64,000 bases of DNA from Duganella sp. BJB476 (GCF_003416895.1 NZ_QVIO01000006.1:372001-436000); one strand, 5' to 3'; shown: positions 9,101-19,224, numbered from the stretch's first letter. Notes: generated from the sequence alone by a model not told the origin. Numbers and translations: made by a program.

Positions 9101-9312
9101 TACAGCTGCACCGTTTGCGCGCCCATCTGCAGGCGCGAGCCGGGCGCCGGCTGGGTGGCGGCCAGGCCGGCCACTTCGCCGTTGTAGGCGGCGACCGGCT
9201 TGTCGGCCAGCTGCACGATGTAGGAGCGGCGGGTGTCGTCGGCGTGGGCCAGCGACGCGGCGCCGGCCAGCAACAGCGCGACGGCTGCGGCGACGGGATT
9301 GAGTTTCATCAT
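6127..9312 (-). CDS. Secreted S8 subtilisin-like serine protease with PA domain
   Basis: A 1061-aa exported protease. A signal peptide ends ASLAHA, followed by an inhibitor-I9-type propeptide (RRSYIVQLADKPVAAYNG). The catalytic triad is visible: Asp168 in VIGVVDGGIWPE, His261 in GHGGHGTHTSS, and Ser near 608 in GTSMAAPHVAGVAALL. A protease-associated (PA) domain is inserted between His and Ser (GKIVTCVRGTNARVDKSL). The ~450 residues after the catalytic Ser include an Fn3-like subtilase domain (VTVSRSVTNVGTAQATYN) and a beta-rich C-terminal domain. The architecture resembles plant and bacterial subtilases with inserted PA domains. It lies 28 nt downstream of a PEP-CTERM gene on the same strand, and a strong terminator follows. 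It carries no PEP-CTERM tail and is probably released. Confidence 0.93.
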   Translation of the reverse strand: MMKLNPVAAAVALLLAGAASLAHADDTRRSYIVQLADKPVAAYNGEVAGLAATQPAPGSRLQMGAQTVQLYMDYLDQKQADVKALVPNAPINHDYKVVLNGFSAMLTDTEVRTLQANSAVSTITANTENHLLTNYTPTFLGLDGPNGLWAQLGGKEHAGENIVIGVVDGGIWPENPSYADRVDSNGVPTFDQGGSIAYGAPANWNGTCQTGEGFTVASCNNKLIGARYFKSGFDASGKSLHWTEFVSPRDSIGGTVGHGGHGTHTSSTAGGNNGVPSILNGIPMGAVSGMAPRARIAMYKVCWSYNDATDATGGKNSCWTDDSVAAIDRAVQDGVHVINYSISGGTTPNDAVEQAFLRATNAGVFVSASAGNDGPAQTVNHIGPWLSTIAAASHNRFLKADVKLGSGATYSGASLNIDALPAGTPIIRSEDAAVAGADANLAKLCYSAGSNGGVAVLDHAKVAGKIVTCVRGTNARVDKSLAVKEAGGVGMVMVDNGAGLVAEVHSVPTVHLSAADGALVQTYAQLANSTAALTHFVNAVGSSPAPVIANFSSRGPNLSDGNVLKPDMAAPGVDILAGVTPELTPAQQASLNTGTLPPQAAWALYQGTSMAAPHVAGVAALLRQQHPGWSPAAIKSALMTTATPTFSDGLAGAQQGILPWAQGAGHINPFGTMLHPADGNAYNPSGATDPGLVYDAGAIDYKKYLCGAGVTTQCSNGTLAGYNLNLPSITLGNVLGSVTVSRSVTNVGTAQATYNASASISGYTAVVAPSSLSLAPGATGSFTVKLTRTNAADNVWQYGSLTWTDGSHIVRIPVTARSGKPVTAPALLTSTKVTGNASLTVGTGFAGRMNAASGGMKAVTKSATMTVAEAATGSVDTLDQVKAACNSGAAGTSVAPVSIAANTVVAAFELFNADTSSGNGNDDLDLAVLSGGNIIGYSGHGGSNESVILTSPDAGSYSVCVIGYAAANGSATDFKLSSAVVTRSDTGGALRVAVPSQVYAASTASVSASWSGLAAGTRYYGGIQYLGLDGGVAATTVLKVETNNPVPLAQPDRIARGVGAQ

Positions 9313-9340
9313 TGTTTTTATCCTTGAACGTGAGGGGGCT

Positions 9341-10111
9341 TCAGGCTTTGCGGCGGCGGGCGGCGGCTGCCAGGCCCAGCAGGCCGGCGCCGAGCATCAT
9401 CCAGCTCGACGGCTCGGGCACGGCGCTCACGGCCGAGGTGACGATATTGTCGATCGCGAACTGGCCGCGGTCGCTGTTGAACGCGGTGCAGGAGCCGCCG
9501 GCGTTGCAGGCGTAGCCGTAGACATAGAAATTCGAGAACAGCGTGGTGCTGAAGGCGCCGCTGGTGGTGTAGTTGGCGAACTCGAAGCCGTTGGGGCCGG
9601 GGGCGCCGAGGTTGAAGGTGGCGATCTGGGTGCCGGAGGCGCCGCTGGCCTGAATCTTCAGCAAGCCGGTCACGCTGGGATTGGTCGGGTCGACCGGTCC
9701 CAGGAAGGCGGCCTGGAACGACTTGATCAGGAAGCTCTGATGGTCCTGGTCGCGGGTGGCGTACATCACGCTGTCGTTGACGGCGGCCAGGTAGGGGCTG
9801 TTGGTGATCGGGCACTGCAGGCTCAGCGCGCACTGGTTGGCGCCGTCGTCGACGATCATGCCGACGTAGTCGCCGACCTGGGCAGAGGCGGAGTTGGAGA
9901 AGTTTTCAATGTAAAAGCCATTGTTCACGTACGACGTTTCACCGTTGTACATCGCCGCGCCGGTGAGGTTGTTGAAGTCGATGGTGGTGGTGGCATGGGC
10001 GGCTGGCAGGATAGCCAGCGCCAGCGAGCCGGCCAGTGCCGCTTTGATACAGCGGGACAGTGCGCGATGCAGCGGTGACTGCACGGCGGTAGAGACGAAA
10101 TCATCTTGCAT
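9341..10111 (-). CDS. PEP-CTERM sorting-domain protein
   Basis: A 256-aa exported protein starting MQDDFVSTAVQ. I chose this ATG because AAAGGGG lies 7 nt upstream; the frame stays open to 10219, but that extension has no ribosome site and crosses AT-rich DNA. The hydrophobic signal segment is AALAGSLALAILPAAHA. The mature part contains four Cys (NQCALSLQC, GYACNAGGSCTAF), which may form two disulfides. The C-terminus is VPEPSSWMMLGAGLLGLAA followed by AARRRKA, a canonical PEP-CTERM. It is the first gene of a two-gene minus-strand unit with the subtilase, so the protease could act on the same surface layer (inference). Confidence 0.88.
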   Translation of the reverse strand: MQDDFVSTAVQSPLHRALSRCIKAALAGSLALAILPAAHATTTIDFNNLTGAAMYNGETSYVNNGFYIENFSNSASAQVGDYVGMIVDDGANQCALSLQCPITNSPYLAAVNDSVMYATRDQDHQSFLIKSFQAAFLGPVDPTNPSVTGLLKIQASGASGTQIATFNLGAPGPNGFEFANYTTSGAFSTTLFSNFYVYGYACNAGGSCTAFNSDRGQFAIDNIVTSAVSAVPEPSSWMMLGAGLLGLAAAARRRKA

Positions 10112-10483
10112 AGAAAAACCCCTTTGATGTTTTAATTTGTTGACAACACCTACAACCCCTGATTGCTCATTGATCAGGTTGCTGTCGAGTATAGGCATAA
10201 TTACAATTTGAGTAGGCAATTGGTTAACGATTTTTATATTTCTTAAAGGCCGTTTTTCCGCGCTTAGTTTTGTTTTGACAATGACAGTTTGATGACGGGA
10301 TTCTTATAGTTTTATTTTGGAAACGTGATGAAAGAACCACAGATTGCCAGAAAGTAAAAGATGAAAGACTTGCTATTTTCGCGCCGTCGTGTCGACTTTC
10401 AAGAAAAGATTGTCCGGTATGCAAACCGCATGGTAGCCTCTGACTTCGTGCCGGTAGGCGTGGCGAATTAAGGAGTCGTTCGG
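10112..10483. other. 372-bp AT-rich divergent intergenic region
   Basis: This gap lies between the minus-strand PEP-CTERM gene and the gspG operon and must hold both promoters. It is markedly AT-rich around 10200-10380. A TTGACA sits at 10275-10280, but I cannot find a convincing -10 at 16-18 bp, so no promoter is called. I see no RNA gene and no credible ORF. Confidence 0.5.
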
Positions 10484-10927
10484 ATGGAAGTTGCAAAGAA
10501 ATACCGTCAAGCCGCAGCTCACAAGGCTGGCGGTTTTACCCTGCTGGAATTGCTGGTTGTCATCGTGATCATCGGTTTGCTGGCGGCCTATGTCGGTCCA
10601 AAATATTTCGCCCAGCTGGGCAAGTCGGAAGTGACCATCGCCAAGGCGCAGATCGAAGCGTTTGAAAAATCGCTCGACACCTACCGCCTGGACGTCGGCC
10701 GCTACCCGACCACCGACGAGGGCCTGGCCGCGTTGCTGGTCGCGCCGGCCACGGCGGGCGCCAAGTGGAACGGCCCCTACCTGAAGAAGGGCGTGCCGCC
10801 CGATCCGTGGGGCCACCCTTACCAGTACAAGGCGCCGGGCAGCAAGTCCGAGTTTGAAATCACTTCGCTGGGCCGCGACGGTCAGCCCGGCGGTACCGGC
10901 GAAGACGCCGACATCACTTCACAATAA
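10484..10927 (+). CDS. gspG: Type II secretion-type major pseudopilin GspG
   Basis: A 147-aa prepilin. The cleavage and methylation motif is GGFTLLELLVVIVIIGLL, with Gly-1 and Glu5 present. The C-terminal domain has the typical GspG signatures: RLDVGRYPTTDEGLAALL, WNGPYLKKG, DPWGHPYQYK and an acidic end, GEDADITSQ. These fit the calcium-binding major pseudopilin that builds the periplasmic pseudopilus. AAGGAG lies 8 nt before the ATG. It is the first gene of a tight operon reaching 19913. No prepilin peptidase is encoded here, so processing must depend on one elsewhere. Confidence 0.93.
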   Translation: MEVAKKYRQAAAHKAGGFTLLELLVVIVIIGLLAAYVGPKYFAQLGKSEVTIAKAQIEAFEKSLDTYRLDVGRYPTTDEGLAALLVAPATAGAKWNGPYLKKGVPPDPWGHPYQYKAPGSKSEFEITSLGRDGQPGGTGEDADITSQ

Positions 10928-10957
10928 GCCTCGCCGTCACGGAAAGTAGTTTTCGCC

Positions 10958-12150
10958 ATGCAGTTCGATGTCCGCACCTTGTCGGCCGATATGGCCATCT
11001 CCCATCTGGTGATCGATGGCCGTGATGAGGCCGACGCGCGCCGTCAGGTGGAGGCGCGCGGCCTGTACGTCAGCGCCATCGCCCCGGTGCGGGGCGGGCT
11101 CGGCCTGCGCGGCGGCAAGGCGCGCGCCAAGGGCCTCTCGCTGGTGCTGTTCAGCCAGGAGCTGCTGGCGCTGCTGACCGCCGGCCTCGGCATCGTCGAA
11201 GGCCTGGAGGCGCTGCTGGAAAAGGAAACCAGCCCCGTCACGCGCAGCGTGCTGGAGCGCCTGCTGGCCGGCCTGCGCGAAGGCCAGCGCTTTTCCGCCG
11301 TGCTGGCCGAGCAGCCCGAACTGTTCCCGCCGCTGTACATCGGCATCGTCAAGGCCGCCGAGGGCACCTCGGACCTGCCGCGCTCCCTGTCCCGTTTCAT
11401 CGACTACCAGCAGCGCATCGACCTGGTGCGCGGCAAGCTGGTGTCGGCCGCGATCTATCCGTGCATCCTGCTGCTGGTCGGCGGCGGCGTCAGCCTGTTC
11501 CTGATCGGCTACGTCGTGCCGCGCTTTGCCGAGGTTTACCAGGGCGCCGGCCGCAACCTGCCGTGGCTGTCGCAGCAGATGCTGAACTGGGGCCAGTTCG
11601 CCGGCGCGCATACCACGCTGCTGCTGGGCGGCATCGCCGCCGTGCTGGCTGCGCTGGTGCTGGGCGTGCGCCAGCTGATGGGCAACGGCGGCTTCGCCCG
11701 CCTGATGGGGCGCCTGCCCGGCATCGGCGAGCGGGTGCGCATCTACGAATTGTCGCGGCTGTACCTGACCTTGGGCATGCTCAGCGAAGGCGGCATCACC
11801 ATCGTGCACGCGATCGAGACCGTGCAGGGCATGGTCTCGGCCGGCATCCGCCAGAACCTGCAGACGGCGCGCGCCGACATCGAATCGGGCCTGCCGCTGT
11901 CGACCGCCTTCGAGGCCAGCCAGCTGACCACGCCGATCTCGCTGCGCATGCTGCGCGTGGGCGAGCGCACCGGCGACATGGGCCCGATGCTGACCCAATC
12001 CGCGGCCTTCTACGACGGCGAAATCAGCCGCTGGATAGAACGCTTCACACGAACCTTTGAACCGCTGCTGATGGCCGCGATCGGCCTGGTGGTCGGCGCC
12101 ATCGTGGTGCTGCTGTATATGCCGATTTTCGATCTGGCCGGAGACATGTC

Positions 12151-12154
<4 letters not shown>
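10958..12154 (+). CDS. gspF: Inner-membrane platform protein GspF
   Basis: A 398-aa T2SS/T4P platform protein. It has the two repeated GspF domains (FSQELLALLTAGLGIVEGLE and ELSRLYLTLGMLSEGGITIV), each followed by membrane helices. Three hydrophobic segments are visible (~165-190, ~215-235 and the C-terminal LLMAAIGLVVGAIVVLLYMP). It would anchor the ATPase and pseudopilins in the inner membrane. It follows gspG by 30 nt and its stop overlaps the gspE start by 4 nt (ATGA). Length and domain order are normal. Confidence 0.93.
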
Positions 12155-13867
<1,713 letters not shown>

Positions 13868-13875
<8 letters not shown>

Positions 13876-14722
13876 AGCAATTGGACAATCCCTGCGCATC
13901 GGCGTCTCCGGCTTTGCCGTCAGTCTGCTGCGCACCAGCCGCTGGCGCGGCGAGCCGGTGACGGTGCTGGCCGAACACGCGTTCGCGCCGTCGGGCGAGC
14001 ATCCGTTCGACGCCATCGCCAACGCCCTGCGCGCGCTGCTGGGCGAACAGCTCGGCGATAAAAGCGTGGCGGGCTGGCCGGTCAGCATCGTGCTGGCCGA
14101 CGACCTGACGCGCTTGTGGCGTGTCGCGCCGCCGCCGGAAGCGGCGCGCCTGGCCGACATCGAAGCGGCGGCGGGCTTCCGCTTCCAGGCGCTGTACGGC
14201 GAAGCGCCGGCGGCCTGGCAGATCTCCGGCGACTGGAACGCCACGCAGCCGTTTTTCGCCGCCGCCGTGCCGCGCGCCTTGCTGGCCGTGCTGCGGCTGG
14301 TGGCGCAGGAATTCAAGCTGCACGTGGTCGGCATCGAACCGCATTTCATCAGCGCCTACAACCGCTGGCGGCGCGGCGTGAAGCCGGGCGCGTGGTTCGG
14401 CCTGGTGCACGACCACCTGCTGACGCTGGCCGCCATTGAAGCCGACGGCCAGAGCATCCGCGCGATCCGCGCCTTGCCAATGCCGGCCGGGCAGGGCGCC
14501 GATCAATACTGGCTGGGCCAGACGCTGAAGCGCGAAGCGCTGCTGCTGGACATGCCCGAGCCGGAACTGCTGCAAGTGTGCGGCGCCGCGCCGGCCGCAT
14601 GGAGCAAGCCGGTGAACAATCCAGCGCATATCGCCTGCGCCGTGTTGGACCAGGTGCAGCAGGCCTCCAGCGGCGGCCTGTCGACGATGGCGCTGCTGGC
14701 GCGCGGCGGGAGCGTGGCATGA
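13868..14722 (+). CDS. PilM/GspL-like actin-fold assembly protein
   Basis: A 284-aa cytoplasmic protein overlapping the gspE end by 8 nt. It lacks a signal peptide or obvious membrane helix. Motifs such as IGVSGFAVSLLRTSRW, SIVLADDLTRLWRVAPP, and a second half with LHVVGIEPHFISAYNRW resemble the divergent actin-like fold of PilM, MshI and the GspL cytoplasmic domain. The assignment rests mainly on position (followed by PilN-, PilO- and PilP-like genes) plus weak motif similarity. Unlike true GspL, it lacks the C-terminal membrane and periplasmic part, which is supplied by the next gene, as in type IV pilus systems. Confidence 0.72.
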
Positions 14723-15264
14723 AGAATATGAATATCGATTTCGCGCCGCGCAGCCTGCGCCGCACCTTGTTCCACACGCATCCGGCGGCGCTGGCGCTGG
14801 CCGGCGCAGGGCTGCTGTTGTGCGCCGCCGCCGCATTTAGTGGCTGGAAGCTGGTGGAGCAGAAGCGCCTGCGCGAGCATGAGCTGCGCCACGTGCAGGA
14901 ACGCGCGGCGGCCATCTCGGCGCGGCCGGTGGAAGTGGCGCAGGTGGCGATACCGGAAGGGCAGGCCGCCTTCGTCAACGGCGCCATCCTGCAACTGAAC
15001 CTGCCATGGCGTGAACTGCAAGACGCCGTGGCCGCAGCCACGCCGCGCAGCGTCGCGCTGGTGGCGATGGAGCCGGACCCGCGCAAGCAGGTGCTGAAGA
15101 TCACCGCCGAAACCAAGAACAGCGACGACATGGTGGCCTACGTGGCGGAGCTGAAGCAGCAGGAGCTGTTCAGCGGCGTGATGCTGACCCGTCATGAAAT
15201 CAATGAGCAGGATCCCAACCGGCCCTTGCGCTTCCAGCTGGAGGCGACATGGATAGCCCGATGA
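14719..15264 (+). CDS. PilN-like inner-membrane assembly protein
   Basis: A 181-aa bitopic protein. A short cytoplasmic N-terminus (MKNMNIDFAPRSLRRTL, with the PilN-like IDFAP segment that would bind PilM) is followed by one membrane helix (~22-42). A short helical segment and a ferredoxin-like periplasmic domain follow (AATPRSVALVAMEPDPRKQ, SDDMVAYVAELKQQELFSGV). The ATG overlaps the PilM-like stop by 4 nt, with GGGAG 8 nt upstream. With the PilM- and PilO-like proteins it would form the alignment complex linking the ATPase to the secretin. Confidence 0.78.
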   Translation: MKNMNIDFAPRSLRRTLFHTHPAALALAGAGLLLCAAAAFSGWKLVEQKRLREHELRHVQERAAAISARPVEVAQVAIPEGQAAFVNGAILQLNLPWRELQDAVAAATPRSVALVAMEPDPRKQVLKITAETKNSDDMVAYVAELKQQELFSGVMLTRHEINEQDPNRPLRFQLEATWIAR

Positions 15265-15824
15265 CGAATGTGAAAGACAAGGTGAACGTGGCCGCCATCG
15301 TGCTGCGCGTGCGGCTGGCGTTGACGCGCCTGGGCGCGCCGGCCTGCATCGCCATTGCGCTGTGCGTGGCCGGCGCCGCTGCGTGGGCGTGGCTGCTGCC
15401 GCAACGCGCGGCGCAGGCGCAATTGATGGCGCGTCCCTTGCCGACGCCGGCCTCGCTGGTGACGGCGCCTCCGCCGCCGTCGGCCAACCAGAACCTGGCC
15501 GGCTTCTATGAAGTGCTGGGCGAGAAGCGCTACGCCGAGCAGCAGGTCAAGGTGCTGTTCGACCTGGCGGCCAAGAACAACCTGTCATTGAGCCAGGGCG
15601 AGTACAAGGCCGCCTACGACAAGGCCAGTCGCGTCAGCACCTACCAGATCCTGCTGCCGGTGAAGGGGCCGTATCAATCGATCTGGCAGTTCGCCATGCA
15701 GGGCCTGCGCGACATGCCGTTTGCGTCGCTGGACGAAGTGGGCTTCCGCCGCGAAGCCATCGCCGAATCCACGGTGGAGGCGCGTTTGCGCTTCACCCTG
15801 TACCTGAAGGACGGCGAGCCATGA
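15249..15824 (+). CDS. PilO/GspM-like inner-membrane assembly protein
   Basis: A 191-aa protein with a cytoplasmic N-terminus, one membrane helix (~30-52: ACIAIALCVAGAAAWAWLLP) and a periplasmic domain (NLAGFYEVLGEKRYAEQQVK, GPYQSIWQFAMQGLRDMPF). The layout fits PilO/GspM. GGAGG lies 4 nt before the ATG at 15249, which overlaps the preceding gene by 16 nt. An alternative ATG at 15261 would give a 4-nt overlap but no good ribosome site. It pairs with the upstream PilN-like protein in the inner-membrane subcomplex. Confidence 0.75.
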   Translation: MDSPMTNVKDKVNVAAIVLRVRLALTRLGAPACIAIALCVAGAAAWAWLLPQRAAQAQLMARPLPTPASLVTAPPPPSANQNLAGFYEVLGEKRYAEQQVKVLFDLAAKNNLSLSQGEYKAAYDKASRVSTYQILLPVKGPYQSIWQFAMQGLRDMPFASLDEVGFRREAIAESTVEARLRFTLYLKDGEP

Positions 15825-16384
15825 AGCCTTATCAAATCGCGATGGGTATCGCACTGGCCGTCGCCGGTGGCCTGGTGGTGTTCGGCGATAACTCGCCGGC
15901 GGGCGACATCGCCGAGCCGGTGGCGCGCAGCCGTTCTGCGGCGTCCACTGCGCCGGCCGCCGTTGCCGCCGCGCCCGCGCCGCGCGCCGACAAGGACGCC
16001 AAGCCGCAGGCCGAGGTGGCGATCCTGCGCCTGACGCCGCGCGCCATGCTGGTCGGCGAATCCGGCGAGGCCACCTTTGCGTCGGGCGAGGGCGTGTTCC
16101 AGGGCCAGAACTGGAATCCGCCGCCGCCACCGCCGCCACCAGTATCGAATGCGCCGCCGCCAGCGCCGGTGGCGCCGCCGATGCCGTTCACGGTGATCGG
16201 CAAGGCCGTCGCCGACGGCGCCTGGGAAGTCTACCTGGCGCGCGGCGACAAGACTTACGTCGTTAAAAATCAAACCGTCATCGACGGCACCTACCGCGTC
16301 GACAAGATCGCGCCGCCGCTGATGTCCGTGACCTATCTGCCTTTGAATCAGGTACAACAGATCAATATTGGAGTCCTCGACTGA
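15821..16384 (+). CDS. PilP/GspC-like periplasmic linker protein
   Basis: A 187-aa protein with an N-terminal membrane anchor (YQIAMGIALAVAGGLVVFG), an Ala/Pro-rich linker including a run of seven Pro near residue 105, and a C-terminal beta domain. The C-terminal part (PFTVIGKAVADGAWEVYLAR, VDKIAPPLMSVTYLPL) resembles the homology region of PilP/GspC, which contacts the secretin. It overlaps its neighbours by 4 nt upstream and 1 nt downstream, directly before the secretin gene as pilP precedes pilQ. Family assignment is by architecture and position. Confidence 0.7.
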   Translation: MKPYQIAMGIALAVAGGLVVFGDNSPAGDIAEPVARSRSAASTAPAAVAAAPAPRADKDAKPQAEVAILRLTPRAMLVGESGEATFASGEGVFQGQNWNPPPPPPPPVSNAPPPAPVAPPMPFTVIGKAVADGAWEVYLARGDKTYVVKNQTVIDGTYRVDKIAPPLMSVTYLPLNQVQQINIGVLD

Positions 16385-18369
16385 TGGCTAGTCATCTGAA
16401 GAATTTGGGCCGCCGCGCCGCGCTGCCTGCCATGCTGGCGATCGTCTTGAGCGGTTGCGCCGGACAAATGGCCTATCGCGATGGCCGCGACCTGATCGCC
16501 AAGGACCAGCTGGAAGCGGGCCTGCTCAAGTATCAGGAGGCCGTGAAGGCCGAACCGGGCAACGCCGAATACCGCGCCGCCTATCTGCAAGCGCGCGACC
16601 GCGCCACGCTGCGCTTCCTCGACCAGGCCGAGCGCCAGCAGTCGGAAGGCAAGCTGGATCTGGCGGAGCAGGGCTACCGCCGCGTGCAGGCGCTGGACCC
16701 GCTCAACGAACGCGCCCGCGCCGGCCTGCGCGCGCTGGAGCGCGACGACCGCCAGACCAGGCTGATGGCCGCCGCCGCCGAACATGTCAACAAGGGCGAG
16801 TACGAACTGGCCAGGCAGAAGCTCAACGCGCTGCTGACCGAAACGCCGGCCAATGAGAAAGCGCGCCTGATGCTGCGCGAGGTCAGCGACAAGATCGCGC
16901 CGCCGGTGGCGGAAGCCGGCCTGGCGAAAACCTACAAGCAGCCGATCTCGATCGAGTTCCGCGACGCGCCGCTGAAGCAGGTGTTCGAGGTGATCTCGCG
17001 CCGCTCCGGCCTGAACTTCGTGTTCGACAAGGACGTCAAGACCGACCAGCGCACCACCGTGCTGCTGAAGAACAGCACCGTTGAATCGGCGATCTACTTC
17101 CTGCTGCTGACCAATCAGCTCGAGCAGCAGGTGATGGATGCGAACACCATCCTGATCTACCCGAACGTGGCGGCCAAGCTGAAGGAATACCAGGAGATGA
17201 CGGTCAAGACCTTCTTCCTGGCCAACGCCGAGGCCAAGCTGGTGGCCAACACGCTCAAGACCATCCTCAAATCGCGCGACGTGGTGGTCGATGAAAAGCT
17301 CAACCTGCTGATCGTGCGCGACAGCCCGGAAGCGATCCGCCTGGCCGAAAAGCTGGTGGCCCTGCAGGATGCGCCGGAAGCGGAAGTGATGCTGGAGGTG
17401 GAGATCCTGGAAGTGAAGAAGAGCAGCGTGATGGACCTGGGCGTGGTGTGGCCGACCGGGATCGGCTTGACGCCCTTGTCGACCTCGGGCGGCACCGGCA
17501 TCACCATCCGCGACCTGAATAACCTGAACCAGCGCACCATCGGCGTGACCGGCATTTCCGCCGGCATCAACGCCAACAAGAACGACCAGGATTCCAACCT
17601 GCTGGCCAATCCGCGCATCCGCGTGCGCAACAAGGAAAAGGCCAAGATCGTCATCGGCGACAAGCTGCCGGTGGTGACCACCACGGTGTCGTCCGGCGTC
17701 GGCGGCTTCGCCAGCGATTCGATCACCTACGTCGATGTCGGCCTGACGCTGAACGTCGAACCGACCGTCTACCTGAACAACGAAGTGGCGATCCGCGTGC
17801 AGCTGGAAGTCAGCAACCTGACCAACACCATCACCACCAAGAACGGCGGCACCGCCTACCAGATCGGCACGCGCCAGGCCTCCACCATGCTGCAGTTGAA
17901 GGACGGCGAGAACCAGGTGCTGGCGGGCCTGATCAATAACGAAGAACGCGGCACCGCCAATCATGTGCCGGGCGCGGGCGACCTGCCCATCGTCGGCCGC
18001 CTGTTCGGCAGCAAGCGTGACGACAGCCAGAAGACCGAGATCGTGCTGTCGATCACGCCGCACCTGATCCGCAACGTGCAGCGGCCGGAAGCCGCCGCTT
18101 CGGAATTCTCGGCCGGCACAGAGGCGAGCTTCCGCCGCCGTCCGGACCTGAGCGCGCGCCCCAACGTGGCGATGCCGCCGTCGCCGGGCGCCTTGCCGCC
18201 GCCGGCGGGCACGGTTACGGCGCCGGTGCGTCCGCCGCTGCCAGTGCAGGCCATGCCGATCTCGCAGGGGCAGCCGGCGCCGCTGCCGCCTAGCCAGGGA
18301 CAACAGCCGCAGCCGGTGCTGCCGCCGCCTGAACCGGAACCGGTGCAGCAGCAACCGGTGCAGCAGTAA
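16384..18369 (+). CDS. Secretin GspD/MshL-like outer-membrane channel, lipoprotein type
   Basis: A 661-aa outer-membrane secretin. The N-terminus has a lipobox, MLAIVLSGCAGQ, so the protein should be lipidated. Residues ~30-160 are TPR-like helices (LIAKDQLEAGLLKYQEAVKA). A short STN-like domain follows (ISIEFRDAPLKQVFEVISRR), then a secretin N-domain, then the secretin core from ~340 (VMLEVEILEVKKSSVMDLGV, LLANPRIRVRNKEKAKIVIG, VGLTLNVEPTVYLNNEVAIR, VLAGLINNEERGTANHVPGA). The last ~60 residues are Pro/Gln-rich and end in QQQPVQQ. The architecture is closer to MshL/PilQ-like secretins than to classic GspD, which has several N domains. The start shares one base with the previous stop. Confidence 0.9.
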   Translation: MASHLKNLGRRAALPAMLAIVLSGCAGQMAYRDGRDLIAKDQLEAGLLKYQEAVKAEPGNAEYRAAYLQARDRATLRFLDQAERQQSEGKLDLAEQGYRRVQALDPLNERARAGLRALERDDRQTRLMAAAAEHVNKGEYELARQKLNALLTETPANEKARLMLREVSDKIAPPVAEAGLAKTYKQPISIEFRDAPLKQVFEVISRRSGLNFVFDKDVKTDQRTTVLLKNSTVESAIYFLLLTNQLEQQVMDANTILIYPNVAAKLKEYQEMTVKTFFLANAEAKLVANTLKTILKSRDVVVDEKLNLLIVRDSPEAIRLAEKLVALQDAPEAEVMLEVEILEVKKSSVMDLGVVWPTGIGLTPLSTSGGTGITIRDLNNLNQRTIGVTGISAGINANKNDQDSNLLANPRIRVRNKEKAKIVIGDKLPVVTTTVSSGVGGFASDSITYVDVGLTLNVEPTVYLNNEVAIRVQLEVSNLTNTITTKNGGTAYQIGTRQASTMLQLKDGENQVLAGLINNEERGTANHVPGAGDLPIVGRLFGSKRDDSQKTEIVLSITPHLIRNVQRPEAAASEFSAGTEASFRRRPDLSARPNVAMPPSPGALPPPAGTVTAPVRPPLPVQAMPISQGQPAPLPPSQGQQPQPVLPPPEPEPVQQQPVQQ

Positions 18370-18373
18370 GCGC

Positions 18374-18850
18374 ATGATGAAACGCGGCCTTGGGTTCACG
18401 CTGATCGAGTTGCTGGTGACGCTGGCCATCCTCGGCCTGCTCAGCGCTCTGGTGATACCGACTGCGCAAGTGGTGGTGCAGCGTCGCCAGGAGCAGGAGC
18501 TGCGCGAGGCGCTGCACCAGATCCGCGCCGCGCTGGACGCCTACAAGCTGGCCTACGACCAGGGGCGGGTCGCCAAGACGCTGGCCGCGACCGGCTATCC
18601 GAAGACGCTGGACCTGCTGGTGGAGGGCGTGCCGGATTTGCAGAACCCCAAGCACATCAAGATGTATTTCCTGCGCCGGGTGCCGCGCGATCCGTTCAAC
18701 CTGGACGCCACGCTGAGCGAGTCGCAAACCTGGGGCAAGCGCAGCTACGCCAGCGACGCCGACCAGCCGAAGGACGGCGAGGATGTCTACGACGTCTACA
18801 GCTTGAGCGACAAGACGGGCCTGAACGGCGTACCCTATAAAAAATGGTGA
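18374..18850 (+). CDS. GspG/MshB-like pseudopilin
   Basis: A 158-aa prepilin with the motif GLGFTLIELLVTLAILGLLS (Gly-1, Glu5 present). The globular part includes RQEQELREALHQIRAALDAY, a long loop with VEGVPDLQNPKHIKM and RVPRDPFN, and an acidic end with DGEDVYDVYS. The arrangement is reminiscent of GspG-type pseudopilins but lacks the exact calcium motif. The start is 4 nt after the secretin stop; a second ATG lies one codon later. It is part of the operon's pseudopilin cluster and likely a minor or alternative subunit. Confidence 0.85.
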   Translation: MMKRGLGFTLIELLVTLAILGLLSALVIPTAQVVVQRRQEQELREALHQIRAALDAYKLAYDQGRVAKTLAATGYPKTLDLLVEGVPDLQNPKHIKMYFLRRVPRDPFNLDATLSESQTWGKRSYASDADQPKDGEDVYDVYSLSDKTGLNGVPYKKW

Positions 18851-18852
18851 CC

Positions 18853-19224
18853 ATGAAAACCAAAGGATTCACGCTGATCGAGCTGCTGGTGGTGCTGGGC
18901 ATCGTGGCGCTGATGCTGACGCTGGCCGTGCCGCGTTATTTCCCCAGCATCGACAAGTCGAAGGAGGTGGTGCTGGCCGATAACCTGCGCAATGTGCGGC
19001 AGGTGCTGGACCAATACTACGGCGACACCGGCCGCTATCCCGACTCGCTGGAACAGCTGGTGGAAAAGAAGTACTTGCGCGCCATGCCGGTCGATCCGAT
19101 CACCGACAGCGATACCACCTGGATCGTGGTGCCGCCGGAAGACACCGGCAAGGGCGGCGTCTACAACATCAAGAGCGGCGCCCCCGGCAACGACCGCAGC
19201 GGCAAACCCTACTCCGACTGGTGA
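18853..19224 (+). CDS. GspG-like pseudopilin
   Basis: A short prepilin of 123 aa. The cleavage motif is TKGFTLIELLVVLGIVALML with Gly-1 and Glu5. The globular part has NLRNVRQVLDQYYGDTGRYP, then LRAMPVDPITDSDTTW and GVYNIKSGAPGNDRSGKPYS, a GspG-like layout. I use the ATG at 18853. An in-frame ATG at 18844 overlaps the previous gene and would add three residues. Codon use and overlap with both neighbours show it belongs to the same transcript. Confidence 0.87.
   Translation: MKTKGFTLIELLVVLGIVALMLTLAVPRYFPSIDKSKEVVLADNLRNVRQVLDQYYGDTGRYPDSLEQLVEKKYLRAMPVDPITDSDTTWIVVPPEDTGKGGVYNIKSGAPGNDRSGKPYSDW

Noticed and set aside
10275..10322. TTGACA as promoter of the gspG operon
   Set aside because: No acceptable -10 sequence at 16-18 bp spacing.
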